DNA of 17,430 bases from Acidimicrobiales bacterium (GCA_013002375.1 JABDJW010000042.1:1-17430); one strand, 5' to 3'. Counted from the stretch's first letter, positions 1-8,053 are shown. The notes: a model not told the origin generated them from the sequence alone. A program made the numbers and translations.

Positions 1-370
1 GCTGGAGATCGTGCACGGTCAACACCGTGCGACCACTGCGCACCGCAGGCATTCGGCCGCCGACGTGGTGCATCAGATCGATCGACCGACGCCGCACCTC
101 GCGGGCCAGCCAGGTGCTTTCGGCCGCGAGTCGAACCGGGCGGCGGCGCCCTCCCCCGAGCGCCGCGGTCACGACCTCGACCCGCTCCGCAATCTCCGGA
201 TGGGCCTCGACGAAACTCTCCAGGGCAAAGACGGTCACGTCGATATCAGGCACCTCGCGATCGAGGAAGGCCAGCAACGTGCGGACGGCGTACTCCTCGC
301 TGCCCCCCACCACGTTGGGCACCAGCCACAGCAGGTTGATCCCGAGGTGCATGCGGCCCGACCCGTTCAT
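1..370 (-). CDS. Glycosyltransferase, GT-B fold (family 4-like), N-terminal part
   Basis: The frame is open from an ATG at 370 to the window edge, so only about 123 N-terminal residues are visible. The start reads MNGSGRMHLGINLLWLVP, followed by a VVGGSEEYAVRTLL segment and, at the edge, TVLTVHDLQ. The pattern of a hydrophobic strand, a Gly-rich GGSEEY loop and a later VHDL strand is typical of the N-terminal Rossmann half of GT4 glycosyltransferases, which move a sugar from a nucleotide donor to a glycan or lipid acceptor at the inner face of the membrane. The start overlaps the stop of the upstream transferase by four bases (ATGA), so the two are probably translationally coupled. A second in-frame ATG at 352 is an alternative start. 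Donor and acceptor cannot be read from the sequence. The nearby Ugd and Uxs genes make UDP-xylose or UDP-glucuronate reasonable guesses. Confidence 0.8.
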   Translation of the reverse strand, partial: MNGSGRMHLGINLLWLVPNVVGGSEEYAVRTLLAFLDREVPDIDVTVFALESFVEAHPEIAERVEVVTAALGGGRRRPVRLAAESTWLAREVRRRSIDLMHHVGGRMPAVRSGRTVLTVHDLQ

Positions 371-1452
371 GCCACCGCTCGCCGGTACGCCGCGACGATG
401 CCGTCGGCGCAGCGCGACCACGGGTACTGCGCCGCCTGGGCCCGCGCCGCGACGCTGAGCACCGACCGATCGGCGATCGCTGCTTCGAGGCCCGCAGCGA
501 TGGCCTCGACCGACGTCGGGTCGACCGCGATACCCCCGCCGGCGGCGACCAGTTCCTCGGTCGCGGTGCCGGCCGAGGTGACGACCGGCGTGCCGTGCGC
601 CATGGCTTCGAGGACGGGGAGTCCGAACCCTTCGAGCAGGCTGGGATAGGCCACGACCGTGGCCGCACCGTAGAGGGCTTGCAGTTCGGCGTCGCCCACC
701 GAGCCCAGGCGGATCGGTCGCGCCTCGGGTGGCACTTCGACCTCACCCCAGCCCGAGGGGCCGACGACGACGAGCGGCAACGGATCGGCCATCGCCGCGA
801 TCGCCTGGCCCAGGCGGGCCAGGTTCTTCCGGGGCTCGACCGTACCGACGAACAAGATGTAGTCGTCCGGCAGGGCGTGGCGCCGACGGACCGCCTTGGC
901 CGACGCCTCACCGTCGGCCATCGGCGGAAGGTCGACCCCCCACGGCACGACGACCAGTCGATCCGGATCGAAGCCGTATCGTTCGCAATCGTCGCGGGTC
1001 GACTCGGACGGGCAGATCACGACCGAGGCCCGTTGCCGGGCGGCCGCGTTGGCGGCCCGCAGGAACAACCGACCGTTTTTCGTGAAGTGCTGCGGGTAGT
1101 GCTCGACGGCGAGATCGTGCACCGTGACGACCAGCGGGGCCTTGGCGCCGGGGGTCGCGCCACCGGCTGCGTGCACGACATCGACCGCACCGGTCGCCGA
1201 TTCGACGACCGGCTTGCCGAAGCGATGCCACGCCTCGTACAGGGGCCGACGCGGCCAGCGCAGATGGCGAACGACCAAGCCCGGATCGATACTGGGTCGA
1301 TCGCGATGACGGGACGCGACGCCGACCAGGGTGATGTCGTCATGGTCCGCAGCGACCGCAGCCGCCGCCCGTACCGCCGAGCGGGCGGTGCCGCCGGGCA
1401 CGCGATGCCAGCACGACTCGACCAGGTAGGCGACGCGCAGCGGAGACTCCAT
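367..1452 (-). CDS. Glycosyltransferase family 4 protein (361 aa)
   Basis: This is a GT-B retaining glycosyltransferase. The N-terminal half has the VTVHDLAVEHYP strand (about residues 109-120) and the interdomain IVCPSEST-like segment (VICPSEST, 145-152). The C-terminal half has the family hallmark FVGTVEPRKNL (201-211) and the EX7E motif EGFGLPVLE (E274 and E282), which contacts the donor sugar and diphosphate. The length is normal for the family. I chose the ATG at 1452 (protein MESPLRVAYLVES) because it places the first Rossmann strand at the N-terminus. Upstream codons in the same frame run back into uxs and are out-of-frame shadow. No clear Shine-Dalgarno sequence precedes it. It lies 91 bp downstream of uxs, separated by a GC-rich stem-loop, and overlaps the next transferase by 4 bp. 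The donor is unknown. UDP-xylose or UDP-glucuronate is inferred from context. Confidence 0.9.
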   Translation of the reverse strand: MESPLRVAYLVESCWHRVPGGTARSAVRAAAAVAADHDDITLVGVASRHRDRPSIDPGLVVRHLRWPRRPLYEAWHRFGKPVVESATGAVDVVHAAGGATPGAKAPLVVTVHDLAVEHYPQHFTKNGRLFLRAANAAARQRASVVICPSESTRDDCERYGFDPDRLVVVPWGVDLPPMADGEASAKAVRRRHALPDDYILFVGTVEPRKNLARLGQAIAAMADPLPLVVVGPSGWGEVEVPPEARPIRLGSVGDAELQALYGAATVVAYPSLLEGFGLPVLEAMAHGTPVVTSAGTATEELVAAGGGIAVDPTSVEAIAAGLEAAIADRSVLSVAARAQAAQYPWSRCADGIVAAYRRAVA

Positions 1453-1500
1453 CGCCGACGAGTCTTGCAGGGTGTGGCCGCCGTTCGGTGCCAGTCGGTT

Positions 1501-1524
1501 GGGCGGTCCGAATCCGGCCCGCCC
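1501..1524 (-). terminator. GC-rich stem-loop between uxs and the glycosyltransferase (possible attenuator)
   Basis: Read on the minus strand, six base pairs (GGGCGG with CCGCCC), one G-A mismatch and three more pairs close a four-base GATT loop. It starts 20 bases after the uxs stop. No T-tract follows, so it is not a standard intrinsic terminator. It could partly terminate transcription, protect the 3' end of a processed ugd-uxs message, or be chance structure in GC-rich DNA. Confidence 0.35.
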
Positions 1525-1543
1525 GGGTGACTGTGCCGTTGGA

Positions 1544-2488
<945 letters not shown>

Positions 2489-2521
2489 GGGGAAGCCTTT
2501 CGAAGCAGTGCCATGCGGCGG

Positions 2522-3811
2522 CTAGTTGCGGCCGATGCCCTGGTAGGCGAACCCGGCGCGGTGCACGGCGCCTCGATCGAGGATGTTGCGGGTATCGACG
2601 ATGGCGCGGGCCGCCATCGCGCTGCCCAGCTTCTCGAGATCGACCCACTTGAACTCGTCCCACTCGGTGAGCACCACCATGACGCTGGCGTTCTCGCAGG
2701 CCGCGTAGGCATCGTCGACGATCTGGAGTTCGGCGATCGCCAGATCGGCCGGCAGCTCACTGCACGCGGGGTCATAGGCCCGCACGTTGGCGCCCTGCGC
2801 GACGAGTCGATTGATGACCTCGAGCGCCGGCGACTCGCGTACATCGTCGGTGCCGGCCTTGAAGGTGAGCCCCAGCACGCCGACCGACACGCCGGAAATG
2901 GAGCCTCCGGCCGCATCGATGACCTTCTGGGTGACTCGGTCGAACTGCTCGTCGTTGACGTCGATGACGCCGCGCAGCAACGTGAAGTCGTAGCCGCCGT
3001 CCTCGGCGATGGAGATCATGGCCCGGGTGTCCTTCGGGAAGCAGGAACCACCCCAACCCGGCCCCGGTCGCAGGAACTGATGGCCGATGCGTTGGTCGTA
3101 GCCGATACCGAGCATGACGTCGTTCACGTCGGCGCCCACCGCTTCGCACACCGCGGCGACCGCGTTCACGAACGAGAGCTTGGTGGCCAGGAAAGCGTTG
3201 GAGGCGTACTTCGTGGTCTCGGCCGACGCCGGATCGGTGACCAGGATCGGCGCCCGGGTACCGAGGAAGAGTGAGGCCACCCGGGTGGCTGCGGTCTGAT
3301 TCTCGGCACCGATCACGACCCGATCGGGGTTCAAGAAATCGTCGACCGCCGAACCCTCGCGGAGGAATTCGGGGTTCGACACGACGGTGACATCGCTGCG
3401 CCCGAGAGCTTGCTCGACCAGGCGGGTGGAACCGACCGGCACCGTGGACTTGTTGACGACGATCGCGCCACGATCGAGGTGGGGTGCAATCTGTTGGGCG
3501 GCGGCCTGGATGTAGCTGAGATCAGCCGAGCCGTCGGCCCGCTGCGGGGTAGGCACACACAGGTACACGAACTCGCGCCCGGCGACGCTGTTCTCGGCAC
3601 CCAGGACGAAGCTGAGCCGGCCGGCCGCCATGCCTTCCTGGACAATTTGTTCGAGGCCTTCCTCGTGAATCGGAATCTTGCCGTCCTTGAGCATGTCGAC
3701 CTTCTTCTGGTCGATGTCCGCACACAGGACGTCGTGCCCGAGTTTGGCGAAGCAGGCGCCGGTGGTGAGGCCCACATAGCCCGTACCGATTACCGCGATA
3801 CGACTGGTCAT
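2522..3811 (-). CDS. ugd: UDP-glucose 6-dehydrogenase (429 aa)
   Basis: The enzyme oxidises UDP-glucose twice with NAD+ to UDP-glucuronate in the cytoplasm. The N-terminal NAD domain begins MTSRIAVIGTGYVGL, with GxGxxG at residues 9-14. The segments KSTVPVGST (121-129) and NPEFLREGSAV (146-156) follow. The lysine of ETTKYASNAFLA (K201) and the catalytic cysteine C257 in PGPGWGGSCFPKDT (249-262) are both intact, so the protein should be active. The C-terminal UDP-binding domain contains GLTFKAGTDDVRESPA. Length is typical. The ATG at 3811 has a perfect AGGAGG nine bases upstream. It is the first gene of the minus-strand block ugd-uxs-GT-GT, and a 270-bp spacer with repeated motifs lies in front of it. 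The equivalent enzyme in other bacteria is also named TuaD, RkpK or UdgA. Confidence 0.95.
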   Translation of the reverse strand: MTSRIAVIGTGYVGLTTGACFAKLGHDVLCADIDQKKVDMLKDGKIPIHEEGLEQIVQEGMAAGRLSFVLGAENSVAGREFVYLCVPTPQRADGSADLSYIQAAAQQIAPHLDRGAIVVNKSTVPVGSTRLVEQALGRSDVTVVSNPEFLREGSAVDDFLNPDRVVIGAENQTAATRVASLFLGTRAPILVTDPASAETTKYASNAFLATKLSFVNAVAAVCEAVGADVNDVMLGIGYDQRIGHQFLRPGPGWGGSCFPKDTRAMISIAEDGGYDFTLLRGVIDVNDEQFDRVTQKVIDAAGGSISGVSVGVLGLTFKAGTDDVRESPALEVINRLVAQGANVRAYDPACSELPADLAIAELQIVDDAYAACENASVMVVLTEWDEFKWVDLEKLGSAMAARAIVDTRNILDRGAVHRAGFAYQGIGRN

Positions 3812-3820
3812 TTACGCTTT

Positions 3821-3826
3821 CCTCCT
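3821..3826 (-). promoter_or_regulatory. Strong Shine-Dalgarno sequence of ugd
   Basis: A perfect AGGAGG on the minus strand sits nine bases before the ugd ATG. It is the clearest ribosome binding site in the window and fixes the start of ugd. Confidence 0.85.
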
Positions 3827-3858
3827 GGCCACGGTTCTGCGTTGGGCCATCTTGCATT

Positions 3859-3891
3859 TTGGGTGCTGGCTTGCCTTGGGTACTGGCTTGC
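3859..3891. repeat. Tandem 17-bp repeat in the ugd leader
   Basis: Two copies of a 16-base unit, TTGGGTGCTGGCTTGC (3859-3874) and TTGGGTACTGGCTTGC (3876-3891), differ at one base and are offset by 17. Each region is also flanked by CTTGCAT (3851-3857 and 3887-3893). They lie 48-80 bases before the ugd ATG, probably inside its transcribed leader. Confidence 0.85.
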
Positions 3892-3909
3892 ATCGAGTAC
3901 GTACCGCCG

Positions 3910-3926
3910 GCCCCATGAAATGGGGC
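3910..3926 (-). promoter_or_regulatory. Perfect short hairpin in the ugd leader
   Basis: The sequence GCCCCAT GAA ATGGGGC forms a perfect seven-base-pair stem with a three-base loop. If the ugd transcript starts upstream of 3930, this hairpin is in the 5' untranslated leader. No riboswitch class that I recognise matches it. It could equally be a palindromic protein-binding site. Confidence 0.4.
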
Positions 3927-3944
3927 GCCACCGGTCAACCTGCG

Positions 3945-3950
3945 AGGATA
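3945..3950 (-). promoter_or_regulatory. Candidate -10 box for ugd
   Basis: On the minus strand TATCCT matches TATAAT at four of six positions and fits the actinobacterial TAnnnT pattern. A possible weak -35 (TGGCAT) lies 18 bases upstream and overlaps the nearer copy of the 22-bp repeat. This is a motif guess only. Confidence 0.25.
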
Positions 3951-3971
3951 CGCCAGAAACCGGTGCAAATG

Positions 3972-4009
3972 CCACTTCCTGTGACTTTTTGCACCACTCC
4001 CCGTGACTT
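3972..4009. repeat. Two direct repeats with 22-bp period upstream of ugd
   Basis: Read on the minus strand, AAGTCACGGGGAGTGG (4009-3994) and AAGTCACAGGAAGTGG (3987-3972) match at 14 of 16 bases and are spaced exactly 22 bp, two helical turns. Within each unit AGTCAC and AGTGG are about 10 bp apart. Such paired direct half-sites resemble the binding sites of OmpR-family response regulators, of which MtrA sites containing GTCAC are one actinobacterial example. The pair lies just upstream of the candidate ugd -10 box, where an activator would bind. Confidence 0.7.
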
Positions 4010-4014
4010 CTCGT

Positions 4015-4054
4015 GTGTTCAACCTTTGGGGTGTTTGACGATTGGGTGTTCAAC
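4015..4054. repeat. Three copies of GTGTTCAAC with 15-16 bp spacing
   Basis: GTGTTCAAC (4015-4023), GTGTTTGAC (4031-4039) and GTGTTCAAC (4046-4054) run in the same orientation, separated by similar fillers ending in GGG. This is an unrelated second motif in the same spacer, between the LCP stop codon and the 22-bp repeats. A regulator-binding array is one explanation. A decaying short tandem repeat is another. Confidence 0.7.
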
Positions 4055-4081
4055 GACCGGTGTCGGCGACAGCCTACGCCG

Positions 4082-5677
4082 CTAGGAACAACTCACACCC
4101 TCGGGCGGCCGGCCGAGGATCTCGGCGATCGTCGTGCTCGGGATGGTCAGGACCGGTGCCTCGGTCGTGGTGGTCGGTGACTCGGTGGTCGTCGGCGCCG
4201 GTGATGCCGAGGTCGGAGTCGTTCGGGTCGTTGGGGTGGTCGGCGAGACGTCCTCGCCGTAGACCAGCTGTTCCACCTCGAAGACCGGCCCGGGGATGAA
4301 GGCCACGCCCTCGTAGTCATCGCCAACGGCCAACTCCACGACCGACACGAGCTCGTCGTCCTCGTCGAACTCGTCGGGCACCAGCTCGAACTCCGGTGTG
4401 GGCACGATGAACCGACCGAGCAGAATCGCTTCGTCGACTTCGCCGGGCGAGAAGCGAATCACGGTTCGACCCGAGCCCGAGGGCGCCGTGTCCGTGTCGA
4501 TCGCGAAGCCACGCTCGGCCAGGAAGTCCCGGGCGTCGCTCACCAGCTCGCTGTCCGTGCCGCTCACCGCGACCTGCACGTCCTCGATGTCGAGGAACCC
4601 GCCCTCGCCCCGGAAGACGTCGAGCACTTCCTGGGCCGGTCCGCTTCGCATCCGGAGCACTGCGTCGCCCGGGTGTTCGGCGCGATCCTCCGCCGTCGGG
4701 TTCTCGATCTCCTGAACCTCGGAGTCGCGCGGAACCCAAACGTCGTAGACCGGCAGGTTGTACCGCCGTAATCGTTCGGGCTCGAAGTCACTGAACGAGT
4801 TGGCCAGGCGGTTGAGATCGTCGGGGGTGAGCACTTGATCGAGGGTCACTGCGTCGATGCCGGCATCGATGAGCCGTTTGATCTCAGCCGGATTCCGGCC
4901 GCCCTGGTTCACCGCAGCCTCCAAAGCCAGAACCAGGAAATCCTGCTGCCGCTCGTTGCGATCGAGGCCAGCCCGAAGGTCGATACGCCGCCAGCGGTCC
5001 TCGTCCTCGTCGTAACGTTCGAACTCGCGGCCGCGCACGTAGGCCAGGGCCATGTCGCCGTCGAGCCGGTGGCAGCCTCCCTCACCGACCCAGAACCCCG
5101 ATTCGCGATCGCGGACGCCGCTGTCGGTCCACACCGAGATGCCGCCGATGGCGTCGATCAGATCGGCGAAGCCCGCGAAATCGACCTGTACGTAGTGGTT
5201 GACCTCCACGCCGAAGTTGAGGTCGATCGTCTCCACCAGCTTCTCGGGCCCACCGATCGCGAGCGCGGTGTTGATTCGCCACTCCCGCGGTGTGCCCGGG
5301 ATTGGCACGTAGAGGTCGCGGGGTATGCCGACCACGGCCGCTTCGGTGGTCCGGGGGTCCAGGCGGACCAGCATGATGGTGTCGGCCCGAACCTGACCAT
5401 TGCGCTCGTCCTCGATGTTACGACCGGCCAGTCGGGGATCATCGGGGTCGAGCCCCTCCGCGCTGTCCGAGCCGACGAGCAGAAAGGTCACCGGCTCACC
5501 GGTCTCGATGTCGACCGGCGCGAGTACATCGGAGCTGAAGGCGACCCGAGGAATCTCGAGGGCCAGCTTCTCCGCGGCGCGGATACCCCAGGCCACCACG
5601 ACACATGCCGTGATGACGAAGGCGCTTGCGATAATCAACAGGCGCTGCGGCCAAGTACGTCGAAGCCGAGGACCCAC
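4082..5677 (-). CDS. LytR-CpsA-Psr (LCP) family protein with LytR_C domain (531 aa)
   Basis: LCP proteins sit in the membrane and transfer glycopolymers from undecaprenyl diphosphate carriers to peptidoglycan, with the catalytic domain outside. Numbering from the GTG at 5677, one membrane helix (about residues 11-30) is followed by the LCP domain. That domain contains VRADTIMLVRLDP (96-108), the arginine-rich loop VGIPRDLYVPIPG (116-128), RINTALAIGG (134-143), LAYVRGRE (211-218) and DRNERQQDFL (239-248). All the arginines and aspartates expected for the diphosphate and metal site appear present. A LytR_C-like domain follows (about 340-425, with SDARDFLAERGFAI), then an acidic stretch and a Thr/Pro-rich tail (about 478-515) likely to span cell-wall space. 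GTG is the only plausible start near the helix. It has no Shine-Dalgarno, but TAGCGT lies eight bases upstream. The acceptor polymer is unknown. Confidence 0.88.
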   Translation of the reverse strand: MGPRLRRTWPQRLLIIASAFVITACVVVAWGIRAAEKLALEIPRVAFSSDVLAPVDIETGEPVTFLLVGSDSAEGLDPDDPRLAGRNIEDERNGQVRADTIMLVRLDPRTTEAAVVGIPRDLYVPIPGTPREWRINTALAIGGPEKLVETIDLNFGVEVNHYVQVDFAGFADLIDAIGGISVWTDSGVRDRESGFWVGEGGCHRLDGDMALAYVRGREFERYDEDEDRWRRIDLRAGLDRNERQQDFLVLALEAAVNQGGRNPAEIKRLIDAGIDAVTLDQVLTPDDLNRLANSFSDFEPERLRRYNLPVYDVWVPRDSEVQEIENPTAEDRAEHPGDAVLRMRSGPAQEVLDVFRGEGGFLDIEDVQVAVSGTDSELVSDARDFLAERGFAIDTDTAPSGSGRTVIRFSPGEVDEAILLGRFIVPTPEFELVPDEFDEDDELVSVVELAVGDDYEGVAFIPGPVFEVEQLVYGEDVSPTTPTTRTTPTSASPAPTTTESPTTTTEAPVLTIPSTTIAEILGRPPEGVSCS

Positions 5678-5685
5678 GGCGGGCC

Positions 5686-5691
5686 ACGCTA
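5686..5691 (-). promoter_or_regulatory. Candidate -10 box giving a leaderless LCP mRNA
   Basis: TAGCGT on the minus strand ends eight bases before the GTG start of the LCP gene. A start of transcription at or next to the GTG would explain the missing Shine-Dalgarno sequence. No good -35 is visible. Confidence 0.35.
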
Positions 5692-5713
5692 GTGCATGGG
5701 CTGGCTCCGTCGT

Positions 5714-5750
5714 TGTCGCTGAGACTGCACCACCGCTGTCGCTGAGACTG
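5714..5750. repeat. Two identical 14-bp direct repeats between LCP gene and pabB
   Basis: TGTCGCTGAGACTG occurs at 5714-5727 and again at 5737-5750, 23 bp apart, in the 87-bp divergent spacer. It lies 15-51 bases before the pabB ATG and upstream of the candidate LCP -10 box. A regulator-binding pair is possible. Confidence 0.75.
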
Positions 5751-5764
5751 GGCCGGACCCTACG

Positions 5765-6805
5765 ATGGGCGACGTGGTCACCCGCATCCCGGCCCTCGCT
5801 GTTGTGGGCGACCGCTTCGCCGAGGGTCTCGCCGAAGTCACCGACGATCTGAGCGCGCTCGACAGCTCGGGATTCTGGGCCGTGGTCTTGCCGTTCGAGG
5901 GCCAACCGATCTGCGCCCGCTTTGCCCGCACCCGACCGGCCTACACCTGGCCCGGTCGTCCGTGGCAGGGCCCGGACCGGGCGGCGTGGTCCAGCGATCT
6001 CGACGGCGATGCGTTCCGCAACGGGGTCCGCTCGATACGCAATTCGATCGCGGCCGGCGACGTGTACCAGGTCAACCTCACCCGCCGGTTGTCTGCTCCT
6101 TTGGCGGTTCCCGATCCGTTCGGCACCATCGACATCGCCTCGCTGGGCGCCGCACTGGCCGAGGGCAACCCGGCCCCGTTCAGCGCGGTGATCCGGTTGC
6201 CCGAGCACGGGGTTCTGATCGCGTCGGCGTCGCCCGAGCTGTACCTGCGCCGTGACGGGCGCGATGTCTGGTCGGCGCCGATCAAGGGCACGGCCAAGAC
6301 CGAAGAGGAGTTCCTGGCCAAGGACCAGGCCGAAAACGTGATGATCGTCGATCTGGTCCGCAACGACTTCGGTCGGGTGTGCGAGTACGGATCCGTCCAG
6401 GTGCCGGCGCTGATGGCCGTGAAGGAGGCGCCCGGCTTGGTGCACCTCGAATCGACGGTGACCGGCCGGCTTCGTTCGGGGATGGGCTGGGCCGAGCTGA
6501 TCGAGGCCACGTTCCCGCCGGGCTCGGTGACCGGTGCGCCCAAACTGGCCGCGATCGAGCAGATCCAGCGGTTGGAGCCGAGCCCGCGTCGTTACTACTG
6601 CGGCGGGATCGGCTGGGTCGATGCCGATCGCGGCATCGGCGAGATCAACGTCGCCATTCGCACCTTCTGGATCGATTCGGGCTTCCTGTTCTTCGGAACC
6701 GGCGGCGGTATCACCTACGACTCGGACCCGGAGCAGGAGTGGCAGGAAACCCGGCTGAAGGCCGACAACCTCCTGCGGGTGGCCAGCGCCGTGCCAGCGG
6801 TATAG
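5765..6805 (+). CDS. pabB: Aminodeoxychorismate synthase component I (346 aa)
   Basis: PabB adds ammonia to chorismate to give 4-amino-4-deoxychorismate, the first step to p-aminobenzoate for folate. The chorismate-binding fold is clear: QVNLTRRL (102-109), the PIKGT signature (172-176, K174), DLVRNDFGRV (196-205), GSVTGAPKLAAIEQI (253-267) and YYCGGIGW (277-284). Lysine in PIKGT, where anthranilate synthase TrpE has PIAGT, favours PabB, and the downstream pabC agrees. At 346 residues it is shorter than enterobacterial PabB (about 450), with a reduced N-terminal region. The glutaminase partner PabA is not in this window. The ATG at 5765 has no clear ribosome site. A GTG at 5774, seven bases after TACGAT, would fit a leaderless start. 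The last codons lie in a 23-bp tandem duplication. Confidence 0.92.
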   Translation: MGDVVTRIPALAVVGDRFAEGLAEVTDDLSALDSSGFWAVVLPFEGQPICARFARTRPAYTWPGRPWQGPDRAAWSSDLDGDAFRNGVRSIRNSIAAGDVYQVNLTRRLSAPLAVPDPFGTIDIASLGAALAEGNPAPFSAVIRLPEHGVLIASASPELYLRRDGRDVWSAPIKGTAKTEEEFLAKDQAENVMIVDLVRNDFGRVCEYGSVQVPALMAVKEAPGLVHLESTVTGRLRSGMGWAELIEATFPPGSVTGAPKLAAIEQIQRLEPSPRRYYCGGIGWVDADRGIGEINVAIRTFWIDSGFLFFGTGGGITYDSDPEQEWQETRLKADNLLRVASAVPAV

Positions 6806-6830
6806 ACGGCGCCGTGCCAGCGGTATAGAC
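6786..6830. repeat. Perfect 22-bp tandem duplication across the pabB stop codon
   Basis: The 22 bases at 6786-6807 are repeated without a mismatch at 6809-6830, an offset of 23. The first copy encodes the last residues (SAVPAV) and the stop of pabB. The second is noncoding and ends ten bases before pabC. Each copy carries TATAGA, a passable -10 box, so the duplication also doubles a possible promoter element for pabC. Confidence 0.95.
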
Positions 6831-6840
6831 AGGCGCAACA

Positions 6841-7677
6841 ATGAGCGTGATCTGGTTGAACGACGGCCTGGTACAGGCGAGCGATGCGTCGATCTCACCG
6901 TTCGACCACGCGGTCACGGTCGGCGACGGCATCTTCGAGACCCTGCAGATCGCGACTGATGCACAGACCGGTGCGCCGGCCGCATTTGCGATGGGTCGTC
7001 ACCTTCGCCGGCTGCACCGCAGCGCGGATCTGCTCGGCTTGGCGCCACCCGACGACGCGCTTCTGCGGACCGCAGCCGCCGCGGTGGTGGCCGCCAATCC
7101 CGACACCAATCGACTTCGAATCACGATGTCGGCCGGGCTCGGCCCGCTGGGTTCGGGACGATACGAGTCGGCTCCCACCATCATCGTCGCGGCCACCGCA
7201 GGGGCGCCGCATCCGCCGGTTGCCGATGTCGCGCTGGTGCCGTGGACCCGCAACGAGCGCGGCGCCACCGCGGGTGCCAAGACAACCTCGTATGCCGAAA
7301 ACGTGATCGCTTTGGCCGCGGCCAAGAAGGCCGGCGCCCAAGAGGCGCTGCTGGCCAACACGCGAGGCGAGTTGTGCGAAGGCACCGGATCGAACGTGTT
7401 CGTCGTGGTCGACGGGCGGGTGGTGACCCCGCCGCTGGACTCCGGTTGCCTGGCCGGCATCACTCGCGAGCTGATACTCGAACTCATCGATGTCGACGAG
7501 GCGCCCCTCCCCTACGACATCCTGCAGTTGACCACCGAGGCGTTCCTGACCTCCAGCCTGCGCAACGTCCAACCGATCGCCACCATCGATGGCCGACCGC
7601 TCAGCCCTCCGGGCGAGCTCACCCGGGCTGCCATGGCTGCGTTCGAAGAGCTGCTCGTCACCACGATCGAACCCTGA
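6841..7677 (+). CDS. pabC: Aminodeoxychorismate lyase-type class IV aminotransferase fold enzyme (278 aa)
   Basis: This PLP enzyme would remove pyruvate from 4-amino-4-deoxychorismate to release p-aminobenzoate. The class IV fold is shown by the opening WLNDGLV...SPFDHAVTVGDGIFETL (5-35), the Schiff-base lysine K147 in GAKTTSYAEN (146-154), the cofactor-phosphate loop CEGTGSNVFVV (179-189), PPLDSGCLAGITRE (197-210) and FLTSSLRNVQPI (235-246). D-amino acid and branched-chain aminotransferases share this fold, so motif reading alone cannot exclude them. The position 35 bp after pabB makes the lyase the best call. The ATG at 6841 has a weak AGGCG upstream. The gene converges on a winged-helix gene, with 26 bp between the stops and no obvious terminator. 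Confidence 0.88.
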   Translation: MSVIWLNDGLVQASDASISPFDHAVTVGDGIFETLQIATDAQTGAPAAFAMGRHLRRLHRSADLLGLAPPDDALLRTAAAAVVAANPDTNRLRITMSAGLGPLGSGRYESAPTIIVAATAGAPHPPVADVALVPWTRNERGATAGAKTTSYAENVIALAAAKKAGAQEALLANTRGELCEGTGSNVFVVVDGRVVTPPLDSGCLAGITRELILELIDVDEAPLPYDILQLTTEAFLTSSLRNVQPIATIDGRPLSPPGELTRAAMAAFEELLVTTIEP

Positions 7678-7703
7678 GGTCGCGCTCGTTCCCGCCCGCC
7701 AAA

Positions 7704-8018
7704 TCATCGCTCGAAGATCGGGGCGACCCGGGTGCGGATGCGGTGCTCGGTGCCGCGCGACAGCCGTACCAGTTCGTACTTGCCGCGGCCACGGCGGACC
7801 ACCCAACCGAGCTTGACCGGGTGGCGCATCGAATTGCTCACGATCTGGCTACTCGAGCGACGGCCCTTGCACACCGGCAAGGCGTCCAACCGACGGGCCA
7901 ACTCGGCGACGGAGCCGTGGCCGCCGGCATCCAGCAGCAGCTTGAGCACCAAGTAGCGCATTTCGGTGTATTGGACGATGAAGCGGCCGTCGTCGTCTCG
8001 TTGCAGTGATCCAGGCAT
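7704..8018 (-). CDS. Small winged-helix DNA-binding protein (104 aa), function unknown
   Basis: The protein has a helix-turn-helix-like core: an N-terminal helix TEMRYLVLKLLLDAG (about 18-32), then SVAELARRLDALPVCKG (about 36-52), and a recognition-like segment SSSQIVSNSMRHPVKLGWVVRRGRGKYEL, where SQIVSNSMRHPVKLGWV is followed by the basic wing RRGRGKYEL. The spacing fits a winged helix of about 80 residues, as in small repressors, with a basic C-terminus. I do not recognise a named family. The ATG at 8018 is preferred because a -10-like TATCTT lies six bases upstream and the extra N-terminal residues of a longer frame look random. A GTGA-N5-TCAC palindrome overlaps the expected -35, which suggests self-regulation. 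Confidence 0.72.
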   Translation of the reverse strand: MPGSLQRDDDGRFIVQYTEMRYLVLKLLLDAGGHGSVAELARRLDALPVCKGRRSSSQIVSNSMRHPVKLGWVVRRGRGKYELVRLSRGTEHRIRTRVAPIFER

Positions 8019-8024
8019 GGCCCG

Positions 8025-8053
8025 AAGATACGTAGCGCCTGTGACAGTCTCAC
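8025..8053 (-). promoter_or_regulatory. Candidate promoter and operator of the winged-helix gene
   Basis: On the minus strand, GTGAGA (8053-8048) and TATCTT (8030-8025) are separated by 17 bases and match the -35 and -10 consensus at four and three positions. TATCTT also fits TAnnnT. The inverted repeat GTGA-CAGTC-TCAC (8041-8053) covers the -35 box, a natural site for a repressor. The ATG follows six bases after the -10, so the mRNA would be leaderless. Confidence 0.4.

Noticed and set aside
4040..4081. Intrinsic terminator after the LCP gene (TGTCG-G-CGACA palindrome)
   Set aside because: The palindrome has a one-base centre that cannot form an RNA loop with the full stem, and no T-tract follows.
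5678..6898. Extension of the LCP frame upstream into the pabB region (to 938 codons)
   Set aside because: The added part lies antisense to pabB, which has clear motifs, and reads as low-complexity Arg/Gly/Asp. The membrane helix expected at the N-terminus begins right after the GTG at 5677.
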